Shown: positions 7,480-15,693 of the stretch, in pieces
Numbering within the stretch: the first letter of the stretch is position 1
How the letters are laid out: every line of letters starts with the position of its first letter
Made by a program: the position numbers and the translations under genes
Notes under the pieces: generated by a model
The model's input: only the letters and a program-made list of their open reading frames with translations
Told to the model about the DNA's origin: nothing
Databases searched by the model: none
Assembly (NCBI GenBank): GCA_035633215.1
Contig: DASQFI010000030.1
Span: forward strand, 20,764 to 84,763
DNA from: DASQFI01 sp035633215
Lineage (GTDB): Bacteria > Acidobacteriota > Vicinamibacteria > Vicinamibacterales > SCN-69-37
DNA: 64,000 nt
Direction of reading: 5' to 3'

Positions 7480-10341
7480 ATGCGAACGCTGATTCTCGGA
7501 CTCTTGGTGCTCATGTGTTCCGCGGCGGAGACCCTCGCACAAGGGAGTGAGGGCTCGATTCGCGGCTACATCCGCGATGAGCAAGGAGGCTTGCTGCCGG
7601 GCGTGACGGTCACGGCTACCAGCCCCACCGTCGCCAGCGCCTACACCGCCGTCACCGATCAGGAAGGGCACTATCGCCTGCTGAACCTCCCACCCGGTAC
7701 GTACACGGTGGCTGCAACCCTCCAGGGCTTCGCGAAGATCGCACGCGCGGACATGGTCATGCGCGCAGGGCTGAACTTGTCCGTCGACATCGTGATGAAA
7801 GTCGGTGGGCTGCAAGAAACGATCACCGTGAGCGGCGAAACCCCCTTGCTCGAGGCGTCCAACCCCGGGCAGGCCGTGAACGTGAGCGGCGAAATGGCGC
7901 AATCGATCCCCCTCGCGGGCCGAAGGCATTGGTCCGAGTTTCTCCGGTTCACGCCCGGGGCCGTGGTGGGCGACGGGACGCAGAACACGGCAGGCACGTT
8001 CTACGTCCACGGAGCGGGTTTCAATTCGTATGTGACCACGGTCGACGGCTCTGACATGAGCTCGGGACAGAATCCCTGGCCCGGATACTCCGACCTTCCG
8101 AGCGGCACGATCGCCGACGTGCAGATCGCCACGAGCGGTCTGGACGCCGCCACGCCGCTGGGGTTTGGCGTCGCCTCGAACGTCGTGACGAAGTCCGGGA
8201 CGGATCATCTGAGGGGAACCGGGACGTTCGCCGTGACGCCGAAAGCCTGGACCGGCACGAACACCCCCGGCGGGACCAGCGAATTCATGACGCTCGTTCA
8301 ACCCGAGATTGCCGCCGGCGGTCCGATCCAGCGACAGCGGTGGTGGCTCTTCGGCTCGTACCGCTACCGGTCCGGTTCTTTTGGGATCGGCCGGCCGGCC
8401 GACCAGGTGGCCGACATGAAGCTGATCGATCCGTCGTTCGTGCCGTTCGACAAAGACATCAGCGGCCCGATCCCGTTCGTCAAAGTCACCGGACAGATCA
8501 ACCGCAGTCACCGGGTCGAGAGCTTCGTGAACCAGGACAAGACGACCTACGACTTTCCCTCGTCGCTCGACACGGCGAAGTTCCGGCGGGAGTTCATCGG
8601 CGGCTGGGGCTACTCGGGGCGCCTCGCGTCGGTGTGGACGAACTGGCTGACCAGCAACGTCGGATTCTCGTGGAACAACAAGTCGTTTGGCAGGTGGGTG
8701 TTCCGCAACGACCTGCCGTCGCGCCGGGTGTATCGCGACGTGCAGGCGTCGAGCGGCCGGCTCTCGGGTGTGTCGCAGCGGGCCACTCTCGACAACGCCG
8801 ACACGACGATCTCTTCGCCGTACTACAAGTGGACCGTCACGACCGACTTCAACGCCTACAAGAGCGGCTGGCTTGGCACTCACGACTTCCGGTTCGGCGC
8901 GTGGCTGCAGCCGACGATGCACCTCGAGAACACCACGAACTACGTGAACGGCGGGTTTACGGTCCAGGATGAAGTGCTGCGCGATCCCACCAACGCCGCC
9001 GGAGGGACCGTGCCGTTCCGGCGCCAGATCTTCGATGCCGATCACATCACCAGCAGCCGCGGGAACTTTGCCGACTACGCCGTCTACATCCAGGACTCGT
9101 GGCGCCCGATGCCGAGAGCCACGGTGACACTGGGCCTCCGGGTCGACTGGGTCACCCGGCGAGACGACATTTTCAAGATCACGACGCAGGACAGCGTCGA
9201 CGTCGGCCCGCGGCTCGGCATCAACTACATGCTCACGTCGGACCAGCGGAATGCCGTGCGCGCCTCGTTCATGCGCGCGCATGATGCCCCGAGCATCAAT
9301 CAGACCCTGTTCACGGCAGGCACGAACACGCTCGGCTTCCGCGAGCTGTACGATTTGGACCGAAACGGCGACTTCGAGACGGTGTTCCCGACGCCAGCCA
9401 GCACCGCACTCAATCCGAGCCGCATCTTCGATCCGGATTATCACCAGCCCTTCGTGGACGAGTGGACCGTCGGCTATCGCCGCCAGTTGCCGGGCCAGGC
9501 CACCCTGGACGTCGGGTTCATTCACCGTGACTATCGCGATCGGCCTGCGCTCGTCGAGCAGAACGCCATCTACGAGGGCAGCGTGTTCAAGGGCTACCGC
9601 AACGAGAACCAGAACGACATCTTCCTGCTGACCACGAACCGCTGGAACTCTCCTATTTATAAGGCCCTCGAAATCCTGGCCTCGAAGCAAACCGATCGGT
9701 TCCAGCTCCTCGGGAGCTTCACGCGCTCGTTCAACCACATGAGCGGGACGTGGCAGCCGAACGATCCGGCGTCCTTCATCCAGCCCGCCGCGTTTCCCAT
9801 CAACCGCGGTCTCGAGGGCAACGACAACCGGGGCGCGAGCTCCAACAACGGGTTGAACGCCGGCACGGGCGGAGCGGAGTGGACCGAACAGATCGTCCGG
9901 TTCTCGGCGGTGTATCACGCCCCCTGGAAGTTCAACGTGGCCACGAATTACGCGCTTCAAGGCGGCAGGTGGTCCGGCCCGATCCTGACCCGCGTGGCGG
10001 TCGCCGACCCGCAATTTGGCACGGCGACCGTGAGGCTCTCGAACGGGCGGGTCGTGTCGAATCCGCTGGCGACCCTGAATCGGTTCGCCTTCGAGACGCG
10101 GGGAGACGGGCAGTTCAAGCTGCCCGCGCTCCACGTGGTGAATCTGCGGATTGGACGCGAGTTCCGGCTCGTGAGAAACCGCCGTCTGCAGCTGGACCTG
10201 GATTTCTTCAACGTGGGCAACCTCGGTCGTTTCCAGGGTTTCCTGGGCGGGGCGAACCAGCTGTTCAACGTCAACTACGGCAGAGGCGGTTCGGTGCAGC
10301 AGCCAGTCAGCGCCCAGTTGGGCGTTCGGTACTCGTTCTGA
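7480..10341 (+). CDS. TonB-dependent receptor with carboxypeptidase-regulatory domain
   Basis: The start at 7480 follows AAGGGGAG and gives a signal peptide ending at about residue 22 (LLVLMCSAAETLAQG). Residues 25 to about 105 form a CarboxypepD-regulatory (transthyretin-like) domain with GYIRDEQGGLLPGVTVTA and GTYTVAATLQGF. A TonB plug follows, to about residue 260, ending GFGVASNVVTKSGTDHLRGT, and then a long outer-membrane barrel to the terminal aromatic residue (LGVRYSF). The length, 953 residues, is typical of the SusC-like and OAR-like receptors of Acidobacteriota. The gene is followed after 32 nt by an exported Asp-box protein in the same direction, so the two are probably cotranscribed. 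The substrate is unknown. Confidence 0.92.
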   Translation: MRTLILGLLVLMCSAAETLAQGSEGSIRGYIRDEQGGLLPGVTVTATSPTVASAYTAVTDQEGHYRLLNLPPGTYTVAATLQGFAKIARADMVMRAGLNLSVDIVMKVGGLQETITVSGETPLLEASNPGQAVNVSGEMAQSIPLAGRRHWSEFLRFTPGAVVGDGTQNTAGTFYVHGAGFNSYVTTVDGSDMSSGQNPWPGYSDLPSGTIADVQIATSGLDAATPLGFGVASNVVTKSGTDHLRGTGTFAVTPKAWTGTNTPGGTSEFMTLVQPEIAAGGPIQRQRWWLFGSYRYRSGSFGIGRPADQVADMKLIDPSFVPFDKDISGPIPFVKVTGQINRSHRVESFVNQDKTTYDFPSSLDTAKFRREFIGGWGYSGRLASVWTNWLTSNVGFSWNNKSFGRWVFRNDLPSRRVYRDVQASSGRLSGVSQRATLDNADTTISSPYYKWTVTTDFNAYKSGWLGTHDFRFGAWLQPTMHLENTTNYVNGGFTVQDEVLRDPTNAAGGTVPFRRQIFDADHITSSRGNFADYAVYIQDSWRPMPRATVTLGLRVDWVTRRDDIFKITTQDSVDVGPRLGINYMLTSDQRNAVRASFMRAHDAPSINQTLFTAGTNTLGFRELYDLDRNGDFETVFPTPASTALNPSRIFDPDYHQPFVDEWTVGYRRQLPGQATLDVGFIHRDYRDRPALVEQNAIYEGSVFKGYRNENQNDIFLLTTNRWNSPIYKALEILASKQTDRFQLLGSFTRSFNHMSGTWQPNDPASFIQPAAFPINRGLEGNDNRGASSNNGLNAGTGGAEWTEQIVRFSAVYHAPWKFNVATNYALQGGRWSGPILTRVAVADPQFGTATVRLSNGRVVSNPLATLNRFAFETRGDGQFKLPALHVVNLRIGREFRLVRNRRLQLDLDFFNVGNLGRFQGFLGGANQLFNVNYGRGGSVQQPVSAQLGVRYSF

Positions 10342-10373
10342 TCGAACTGATCGAACTCTGACGAGGTGGACCC

Positions 10374-13169
10374 ATGAGACTGGTGCGAGGGTTTGCAACC
10401 TCCCTGGGTTTCTTCCTGGCAACTGTGCTTGTTGTCAATGGAGACGCCCCAAGCCAGGATCTCTTCAATGAGGACCTGCTCCGTACCTTCACCTTCAGGA
10501 ATGTCGGGCCGTTCAGAATGCAGGCGCGAGCGTCCGCGATCGCGGTTCCGACGGCTCCGGCCAAGGACCACCTCTACACGTTCTACCTCACCACCTGGAC
10601 CGGCGGCGTCTTCAAGACGACCAATGGCGGGGCGACATTCACGCCCGTCTTCGACGCTCAGCGCAAGCTGACGATCGGGGCCATCGCCGTGGCTCCGTCG
10701 AACTCCAAGATTGTCTGGGTCGGGACCGGAGACACCCGAGGAGCCCGCAGCTCGTACCCCGGAGACGGCGTCTACAAGTCTGTGGACGCCGGTGAGACCT
10801 GGACGAACATGGGTCTGTCCGACTCCCATCATATTTCGCGAGTCGTGATCCACCCCACGAATCCCGACATCGTCTACGTGGGAGTCATGGGGCATCTCTA
10901 TTCTGCGAACGAAGAGCGAGGCGTCTTCAAGACCACCGACGCCGGCAAAACATGGAAGAGAGCCCTGTTCGTCAATGACAAGTTGGGCGTGGTCGATCTC
11001 GTCATCAATCCGCGAAATCCGAACATCCTCTATGCAGCCACGTACGACATGCAGAGGACGCCCTGGATGAATCGGAACGCGGGCCCTGACAGCGGCATCC
11101 ACAAGACCATCGACGGCGGAACGACGTGGACGAAGCTCGCCGGTGGGCTCCCCACGGGCAGAATCGGCAAGATCGGCCTCGACATATACCCTGGGAATCC
11201 CGAGATTCTGTATGCCGCCGTCATCAACGCCAACCCGGGACCCACGCCGGGGACGCCGGGGGGGTGCACCGGCGGGCAGCGAGCCGGGCTGATCGGCGGA
11301 GAGCTCTATCGCTCTGACAACGGGGGCCGCGTCTGGACCAAGATGAACGCCGCCGAAGACGACATGAGCCCCAAGGGCAGCGGATACATCGGCTCCGGAG
11401 ACGAGGATTGCGACGGGTTCACCCAGGTGAGAGTCGATCCCAGCAACGACCAGAACGTGTTCATGGTGAGCAATTCACTCTTGAGCTCGACCGACGCCGG
11501 CAAGACCTGGCGCGGCGGCGGCGGGACACGTCCGGCGGGTCTCTTCCCCAACATCTTCGGCGATGTGCGGACGTTCTGGATCGACCCGCAAAACTCCGAT
11601 CGCATGATCATCGGAGACGATGGCGGCTTCAATCTGTCCAATGACGGCGGGATGAGCAGCGACCATATCTCACACCTGCCGGTCGGCGAGCCCTATGCCG
11701 TCGGCTTCGACATGGAAGACCCCTACAACATTTACGCCTCCTTGCAGGACCACGAGGACTGGAAGGGACCCTCGATCGGCCCCATGGGCTACACGAGTCT
11801 TCTGGACTGGGTCGCGATCAGCAGCGGCGACGGCATGCACACCCGGGTCGATCCGGACGACCCTCGCTGGGCGTACACGACGAGCGAATGGGGAGGGGTC
11901 TTCCGGACCGACCAGAAGCTTGGATACCGGGTCGCCATCCGCCCCACCAGGCCAGGCGGTGGGGCGCCTTATCGATCCATCTGGGGTACGCCCCTGCATG
12001 TCTCTCCGCACAACGGCAGCGTCATCTATACCGGGGGCGAGGTGCTCCTCAAGTCGGTCGACCGCGGCGACCACTGGACCGAGATCAGTGCGGACCTGAG
12101 CACGGCCGATCCAGCGAAGCTGGCTCCCTCAACCGAGCGCGGCGTGCAGCCGCCCCGCTACTGGTTCGCCATATCGACGATCTCGGAATCTCCAGTGACG
12201 GCAGGCGTGATTTGGGTCGGGACGAGTGACGGGAAGGTACACGTCACCAAGAACGCCGGCGGGGCGTGGGCGGACCTGACACAGGCCCTCGCTGGCGTGG
12301 GCGGGCCGAAAGAGACCTTCGTGAGCACGGTTGTCGCATCCAGTCACGCGGCCGGTCGGGCCTATGTATCGAAGAGCGGCAACAAGGAGGACGATTTCCG
12401 CCCGTACCTTTATGCGACGGACGATTTTGGAGCGACCTGGAGGTCGTTGGCCGGGAGCCTCCCGAACGAGCCGATCCACATCGTTTGGGAAGACAACAGG
12501 AATCCGGATCTGCTCTTCGTCGGGAGCGGCGCGGGCCTCTTCGTCTCGATCAATCGCGGGAGGAAGTGGGTGAGGATGAACAACAACATCCCCAACGTCC
12601 CCGTGCTCGACCTGGCCGTGCATCCGCGCGAGCACGATCTGATCGTTGCGGCGTTCGGGCGTAACGTGTTTGTGACCAATATCGGGTCCCTCCAGGAACT
12701 GAACGACGCGGTGCTGGCGAAGGACGTTCACTTGTTCGGGATCAAGCCGACCGTCCAGAGGGTCACGTGGGCCTTCGGCGCGAACGACAGGTTGTTCGCC
12801 CAGCGGTATTTCGTGACGCCGAACCCGGAGAACGGGATGGTGATCCAGTACTACTTGAAGAACGCGCGGAACGACGGAGCCAGTATTGCCATTACCAACA
12901 CCAGTGGCGCGGAGGTCGGCCGGCTCAAGGGGGCAACGGCGGCTGGGATCAACACCGTCGTGTGGAACATGCTTGCGGGAGGGGCGCCGGGTGCAGCAGG
13001 TCGCGGCGGCGGACGCGGCCGTGGCCCAGGGTACTCGCCGGATTTGTGGGTCCCTCTCGGGGACTACGTCGTCACCCTCGAGGTCGGAGGACAGCGACTC
13101 ATCCAGAACGCGCGCATCACCAAAACCCAGGGCTGGTCTGTTGGGGCATCGCCTCAGGTGATCCGGTAG
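10374..13169 (+). CDS. Secreted Asp-box (BNR/VPS10-like) propeller protein, in operon with TonB receptor
   Basis: The protein has 931 residues with an N-terminal signal peptide (about residues 1 to 25). About eleven Asp-box motifs are visible, such as TTDAGKTWKRA, TIDGGTTWTKL and SVDRGDHWTEI, consistent with a large sortilin-type beta-propeller. The C terminus includes a glycine/arginine-rich loop (AGRGGGRGRG) like that of the protein at 4232 to 7204, so the two are paralogues. It starts 32 nt after the TonB receptor stop with GAGGTGG as ribosome site. The pairing suggests that both act on one exported process, for instance polymer capture, but this is inference. Confidence 0.85.
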   Translation: MRLVRGFATSLGFFLATVLVVNGDAPSQDLFNEDLLRTFTFRNVGPFRMQARASAIAVPTAPAKDHLYTFYLTTWTGGVFKTTNGGATFTPVFDAQRKLTIGAIAVAPSNSKIVWVGTGDTRGARSSYPGDGVYKSVDAGETWTNMGLSDSHHISRVVIHPTNPDIVYVGVMGHLYSANEERGVFKTTDAGKTWKRALFVNDKLGVVDLVINPRNPNILYAATYDMQRTPWMNRNAGPDSGIHKTIDGGTTWTKLAGGLPTGRIGKIGLDIYPGNPEILYAAVINANPGPTPGTPGGCTGGQRAGLIGGELYRSDNGGRVWTKMNAAEDDMSPKGSGYIGSGDEDCDGFTQVRVDPSNDQNVFMVSNSLLSSTDAGKTWRGGGGTRPAGLFPNIFGDVRTFWIDPQNSDRMIIGDDGGFNLSNDGGMSSDHISHLPVGEPYAVGFDMEDPYNIYASLQDHEDWKGPSIGPMGYTSLLDWVAISSGDGMHTRVDPDDPRWAYTTSEWGGVFRTDQKLGYRVAIRPTRPGGGAPYRSIWGTPLHVSPHNGSVIYTGGEVLLKSVDRGDHWTEISADLSTADPAKLAPSTERGVQPPRYWFAISTISESPVTAGVIWVGTSDGKVHVTKNAGGAWADLTQALAGVGGPKETFVSTVVASSHAAGRAYVSKSGNKEDDFRPYLYATDDFGATWRSLAGSLPNEPIHIVWEDNRNPDLLFVGSGAGLFVSINRGRKWVRMNNNIPNVPVLDLAVHPREHDLIVAAFGRNVFVTNIGSLQELNDAVLAKDVHLFGIKPTVQRVTWAFGANDRLFAQRYFVTPNPENGMVIQYYLKNARNDGASIAITNTSGAEVGRLKGATAAGINTVVWNMLAGGAPGAAGRGGGRGRGPGYSPDLWVPLGDYVVTLEVGGQRLIQNARITKTQGWSVGASPQVIR

Positions 13170-13185
13170 CAAAGGGAAACGTAAG

Positions 13186-13243
13186 CCTTTTCCCTTCTTC
13201 CTCTTACCTCTCCTTTGCCCTCTGCCCTTTGCCCTCTGCCCTT
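13186..13243 (-). repeat. GGGCARA heptad repeat with purine tail
   Basis: Read on the minus strand, four perfect heptads alternate GGGCAGA and GGGCAAA, then a purine-rich tail (GGAGAGGTAAGAGGAAG and on) follows. The heptads lie partly inside the 3' end of the DUF5655 gene and encode its last residues (EGKGQRAKER). The arrangement G3-N4-G3-N4-G3-N4-G3 fits a G-quadruplex motif on the coding strand of that gene. Confidence 0.75.
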
Positions 13244-13593
13244 GTCATTACCTGTTGCCCTGCGAGATCGTACGCGGCGTTCAGCCAGCTCGTGAGCTGA
13301 CGGTCCACATCCGCCGGTTTCGCGAGCCGAATTTCGACGTGCCAGCGGTGCGCCGACGCCTGTTCGCGTTTCTCGATTCTCGGGCTGCGAATGTCCTTGG
13401 CTGATTTCAGCGTGAGGATCAGCGATGAGCGTCGTGTGGCGACGCCTGCGAACGCCGTCTGCCGCACCAGATGGATGGAGGTTTTTTTCGGGTCCTCGGT
13501 GACAGGACCGAGGGTGCGGGCGGTCTTCAGGAGTTGCTGATACGTCGCGAGGACCGCAGGATCGCTCTTCACGAAGTGCGAGTGGACAGTCAT
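13204..13593 (-). CDS. DUF5655 domain protein
   Basis: This 129-residue protein matches the DUF5655 pattern through its length: DPAVLATYQQLLKTARTLGP, EDPKKTSIHLVRQTAFAGVATR, and a C-terminal VEIRLAKPADVDRQLTSWL helix. Family members are small, soluble and without a demonstrated activity. The last dozen residues are basic and derive from a dispersed heptad repeat that has run into the gene, so the C-terminal tail is probably not a family feature. It converges on the Asp-box gene. Confidence 0.75.
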   Translation of the reverse strand: MTVHSHFVKSDPAVLATYQQLLKTARTLGPVTEDPKKTSIHLVRQTAFAGVATRRSSLILTLKSAKDIRSPRIEKREQASAHRWHVEIRLAKPADVDRQLTSWLNAAYDLAGQQVMTRAEGKGQRAKER

Positions 13594-13769
13594 CGTGGCG
13601 GCATTTTAGCGATCTCGTAGTGACCGAGACGCGTGCCGGCGCCTAGCGGCATGCAGTCAACATTGTCGGGTTCAGGGGATTGTACGACTATTTCGAAACG
13701 TGGGCCCGAACTGCCGACCGCAAAGACGGAGCTACAATCAGCGGCCTGGCAGCCCAGGGAGGGCGCAAC

Positions 13770-13943
13770 ATGGATTCTCTTCGCGGAAAGACACTGCGAT
13801 GGACCTTCACAGACGGACCGGTGGCCGGGACGCGCTTCGAGCATACGTTTCACGATGATGGCAGCGTCGTGTGGCGCATCCTGGAAGGTCAGGGAAAAGG
13901 GGCATCGGCGCACGCCCTCCCTCGGGCTTCTCGCCTGACGTAG
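13770..13943 (+). pseudogene. Truncated MoaF-like (lipocalin-type) fragment
   Basis: The start at 13770 follows AGGGAGGG. Fifty-seven codons encode GKTLRWTFTDGPVAGTRFEHTF and DDGSVVWRILEG, the N-terminal beta strands of MoaF-like small barrels. Family members are about 110 residues or more, and here the reading frame ends shortly after strand four, giving way to unrelated sequence before the DinB gene. The second half of the barrel is missing, so a functional protein is unlikely. Confidence 0.5.
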
Positions 13944-13976
13944 AGTGGATCGACGCGTTCCTCGACGGCCCACACC

Positions 13977-14474
13977 ATGCAAACGACCGACATCAGCCAG
14001 TCCCTCACGACGCTCTTCTCCGAGCTGGTCGACGGCGCGAACGCGCCTGGCGGCGCGTTCATTCTCAACTCGGGAGACGTGGGGCTGCTGCATTCGCTCG
14101 ACAAACTCTCCTCGGCTGAAGCGTCGCAATCGGTCCAGGGCGGCGCGACGATCGCGGCTCACGCGCAGCACCTTCGTTATGGCCTGTCGGTCATGAACCA
14201 GTGGGCGAGCGAGGGCGGCGACCCGTTTTCGGATGCCAAATGGGATGAAGCCTGGAAGACGACGAGTGTGAACGACGACGAATGGGCCGGGATTCGCAAG
14301 GGTTTGCGCCATGAAACGCACCGTTGGCTCCAGTCGCTTGGCGTGCCGCGTGAGGTCACCAGCGTGGAGCTCAACGGGATGATCGCGAGCATCGCGCATC
14401 TCGGCTATCACCTCGGTGCCGTCAGGCAGATTGCCGCGGGCGCACGCGGGCCGCGAGAGGGGACCTTCCGATAA
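13977..14474 (+). CDS. DinB-family protein
   Basis: The protein has 165 residues and the four-helix DinB/YfiT layout, with histidines placed as in the metal site: AAHAQHLRYGLSV near residue 60 and IAHLGYHLGAVRQI near residue 140. DinB-like proteins bind a divalent metal and many act as thiol transferases, but the substrate here is unknown. It follows the MoaF-like fragment by about 30 nt and precedes the VapBC module. Confidence 0.75.
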   Translation: MQTTDISQSLTTLFSELVDGANAPGGAFILNSGDVGLLHSLDKLSSAEASQSVQGGATIAAHAQHLRYGLSVMNQWASEGGDPFSDAKWDEAWKTTSVNDDEWAGIRKGLRHETHRWLQSLGVPREVTSVELNGMIASIAHLGYHLGAVRQIAAGARGPREGTFR

Positions 14475-14483
14475 CCCAACACA

Positions 14484-14519
14484 TTGACATCACCTGATGA
14501 GCATCATAGCATCAATGCA
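14484..14519 (+). promoter_or_regulatory. Leaderless vapB promoter with operator
   Basis: A consensus -35 TTGACA (14484 to 14489) is followed by a 17-nt spacer and a -10 TAGCAT (14507 to 14512). The predicted transcription start, seven nt after the -10 box, is the A of the vapB ATG at 14519, and no ribosome site is present. The palindrome GATG-AG-CATC lies in the spacer, a natural place for VapB autorepression. Confidence 0.65.
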
Positions 14520-14767
14520 TGCGCACCACGATGACACTCGAGAAGGATGTCGCGGCCAGGCTCGAGCAGGTCGCTAGAAAACGCGGGCAGTCGTTCAAGG
14601 CGATCGTCAATGACGCGCTGCGCGCCGGGCTGGCCGTTCTCGACAAGCCTGCCGGCCGGCGTGCGCCGTTTCACACGAGTGGCTTCGACCTCGGCCCGAG
14701 TCTCGTCGGAAACATGGACGACGTGGAAGGCGTGCTGGCGCGGGTGGAGGGGGAGTCGCATCGATGA
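14519..14767 (+). CDS. vapB: VapB-type antitoxin
   Basis: The protein has 82 residues. The first 45 form a ribbon-helix-helix-like segment (MRTTMTLEKDVAARLEQVA and FKAIVNDALRAGLAVLDK). The rest is a toxin-binding tail with GPSLVGNMDDVEGVL. It overlaps the downstream PIN toxin by four nt (ATGA), the usual antitoxin-first order. The tight promoter just upstream predicts a leaderless message. It should bind its own promoter and neutralise the adjacent toxin. Confidence 0.82.
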   Translation: MRTTMTLEKDVAARLEQVARKRGQSFKAIVNDALRAGLAVLDKPAGRRAPFHTSGFDLGPSLVGNMDDVEGVLARVEGESHR

Positions 14768-15201
14768 TCCTCGTCGATGCGAACCTCCTTCTGTACGCGG
14801 CCAACCGCTCGGCGCCGGAGCACGAACCCGCGCGCGCGTGGCTGGATGAGCAGCTGTCGGGAACGGCACGAGTCGGGCTGCCGTGGCCGTCGCTCCTGGC
14901 GTTCATCCGACTCGCGACCAATCCGCTCGTGGTCCGTCAACCCGTCTCTCCGAAGACAGCGTGGAAACAAGCTGCCGAATGGCTGAGCAGCGAGGCCGCG
15001 TGGATCCCGGTGCCCAGCCAGCGGCACGCGGCACTTGCGGCCGAATATTTCCAGGAGCCGTGGATGACGTCCCGGCTGGTGCCTGACGCGCATCTGGCCG
15101 TACTCGCCGTCGAGCATGGACTCACGCTCTGTTCCACCGACGGCGACTTCGCGAGGTTCCGCGGCCTGACCTGGCACAACCCGCTCGCCGCCCGGCCGTG
15201 A
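14764..15201 (+). CDS. vapC: PIN-domain ribonuclease toxin, VapC type
   Basis: The protein has 145 residues and the full acidic set of the PIN fold: MILVDANLLLYA at the N terminus, E near VFIR-equivalent position in LLAFIRLA, and the C-terminal PDAHLAVLAVEHGLTLCSTDGDFARF. PIN toxins of this type cut tRNA or rRNA when freed from VapB. Translation is coupled to vapB through a four-nt overlap. It is closest in pattern to the TA-system VapC group with the TDGDFARF ending. Confidence 0.87.
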   Translation: MILVDANLLLYAANRSAPEHEPARAWLDEQLSGTARVGLPWPSLLAFIRLATNPLVVRQPVSPKTAWKQAAEWLSSEAAWIPVPSQRHAALAAEYFQEPWMTSRLVPDAHLAVLAVEHGLTLCSTDGDFARFRGLTWHNPLAARP

Positions 15202-15308
15202 ACGCAAATTCCTCAACACCGGCGGACCGCCGCCAGACGATGCTAGAGCCGTTCTCATTCGCCTGTAGCGAGCTGGTTGCTGGAATTGGGCCGAATGTCT
15301 AGCGATAC

Positions 15309-15345
15309 TTGCCCAGCGCCGCGGACATATATATCATTCACACAT
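15309..15345 (+). promoter_or_regulatory. PadR promoter, nearly leaderless
   Basis: A -35 TTGCCC (15309 to 15314), 17-nt spacer and -10 TATCAT (15332 to 15337) put the predicted start of transcription two nt before the PadR ATG. The spacer and -10 box carry the AT-rich run ACATATATATC, the type of site PadR proteins bind, so the PadR/permease operon is likely autoregulated. Confidence 0.5.
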
Positions 15346-15693
15346 ATGGCATCGAACACCTCCGACGAGACGACCCTGAAGAAGGGCACGGCGGAGCTGC
15401 TGATCCTGGCGCAGCTGGAGACCCGGCCCAGCCACGGATACGAGATTGCGCAGCAGATCGACCGCCGATCTCAGGGCACGGTGTCGTTCCACGCCGCGTC
15501 CCTCTATCCGATCCTCTACCGTCTCGAACGCCGCGGCCTGATCGCCGGGCGATGGGTAGAGAAGGCCGGCCAGCGGCGGCGCCGGTACTACACGCTGACA
15601 GCGGCTGGTCGGAAGGTGCTGGCGGAGCGGCGCAAGCACTGGAGCGCCTTCATGCAGGCGGTGCAGGCCGCGGCGGGACTCGGTTATGCGTGA
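15346..15693 (+). CDS. PadR-family transcriptional regulator
   Basis: The start at 15346 is chosen because it begins the standard N terminus (LKKGTAELLILAQLETRPSHGYEI). The winged helix spans about residues 10 to 85, with the signature GYEIAQQI, LYPILYRLERRGLI and RRYYTLTAAGRK. The length of 115 residues is that of the short PadR class. It overlaps the following permease by eight nt, the typical acidobacterial PadR-ADOP pair, and probably represses the pair in response to a small molecule. Confidence 0.9.
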   Translation: MASNTSDETTLKKGTAELLILAQLETRPSHGYEIAQQIDRRSQGTVSFHAASLYPILYRLERRGLIAGRWVEKAGQRRRRYYTLTAAGRKVLAERRKHWSAFMQAVQAAAGLGYA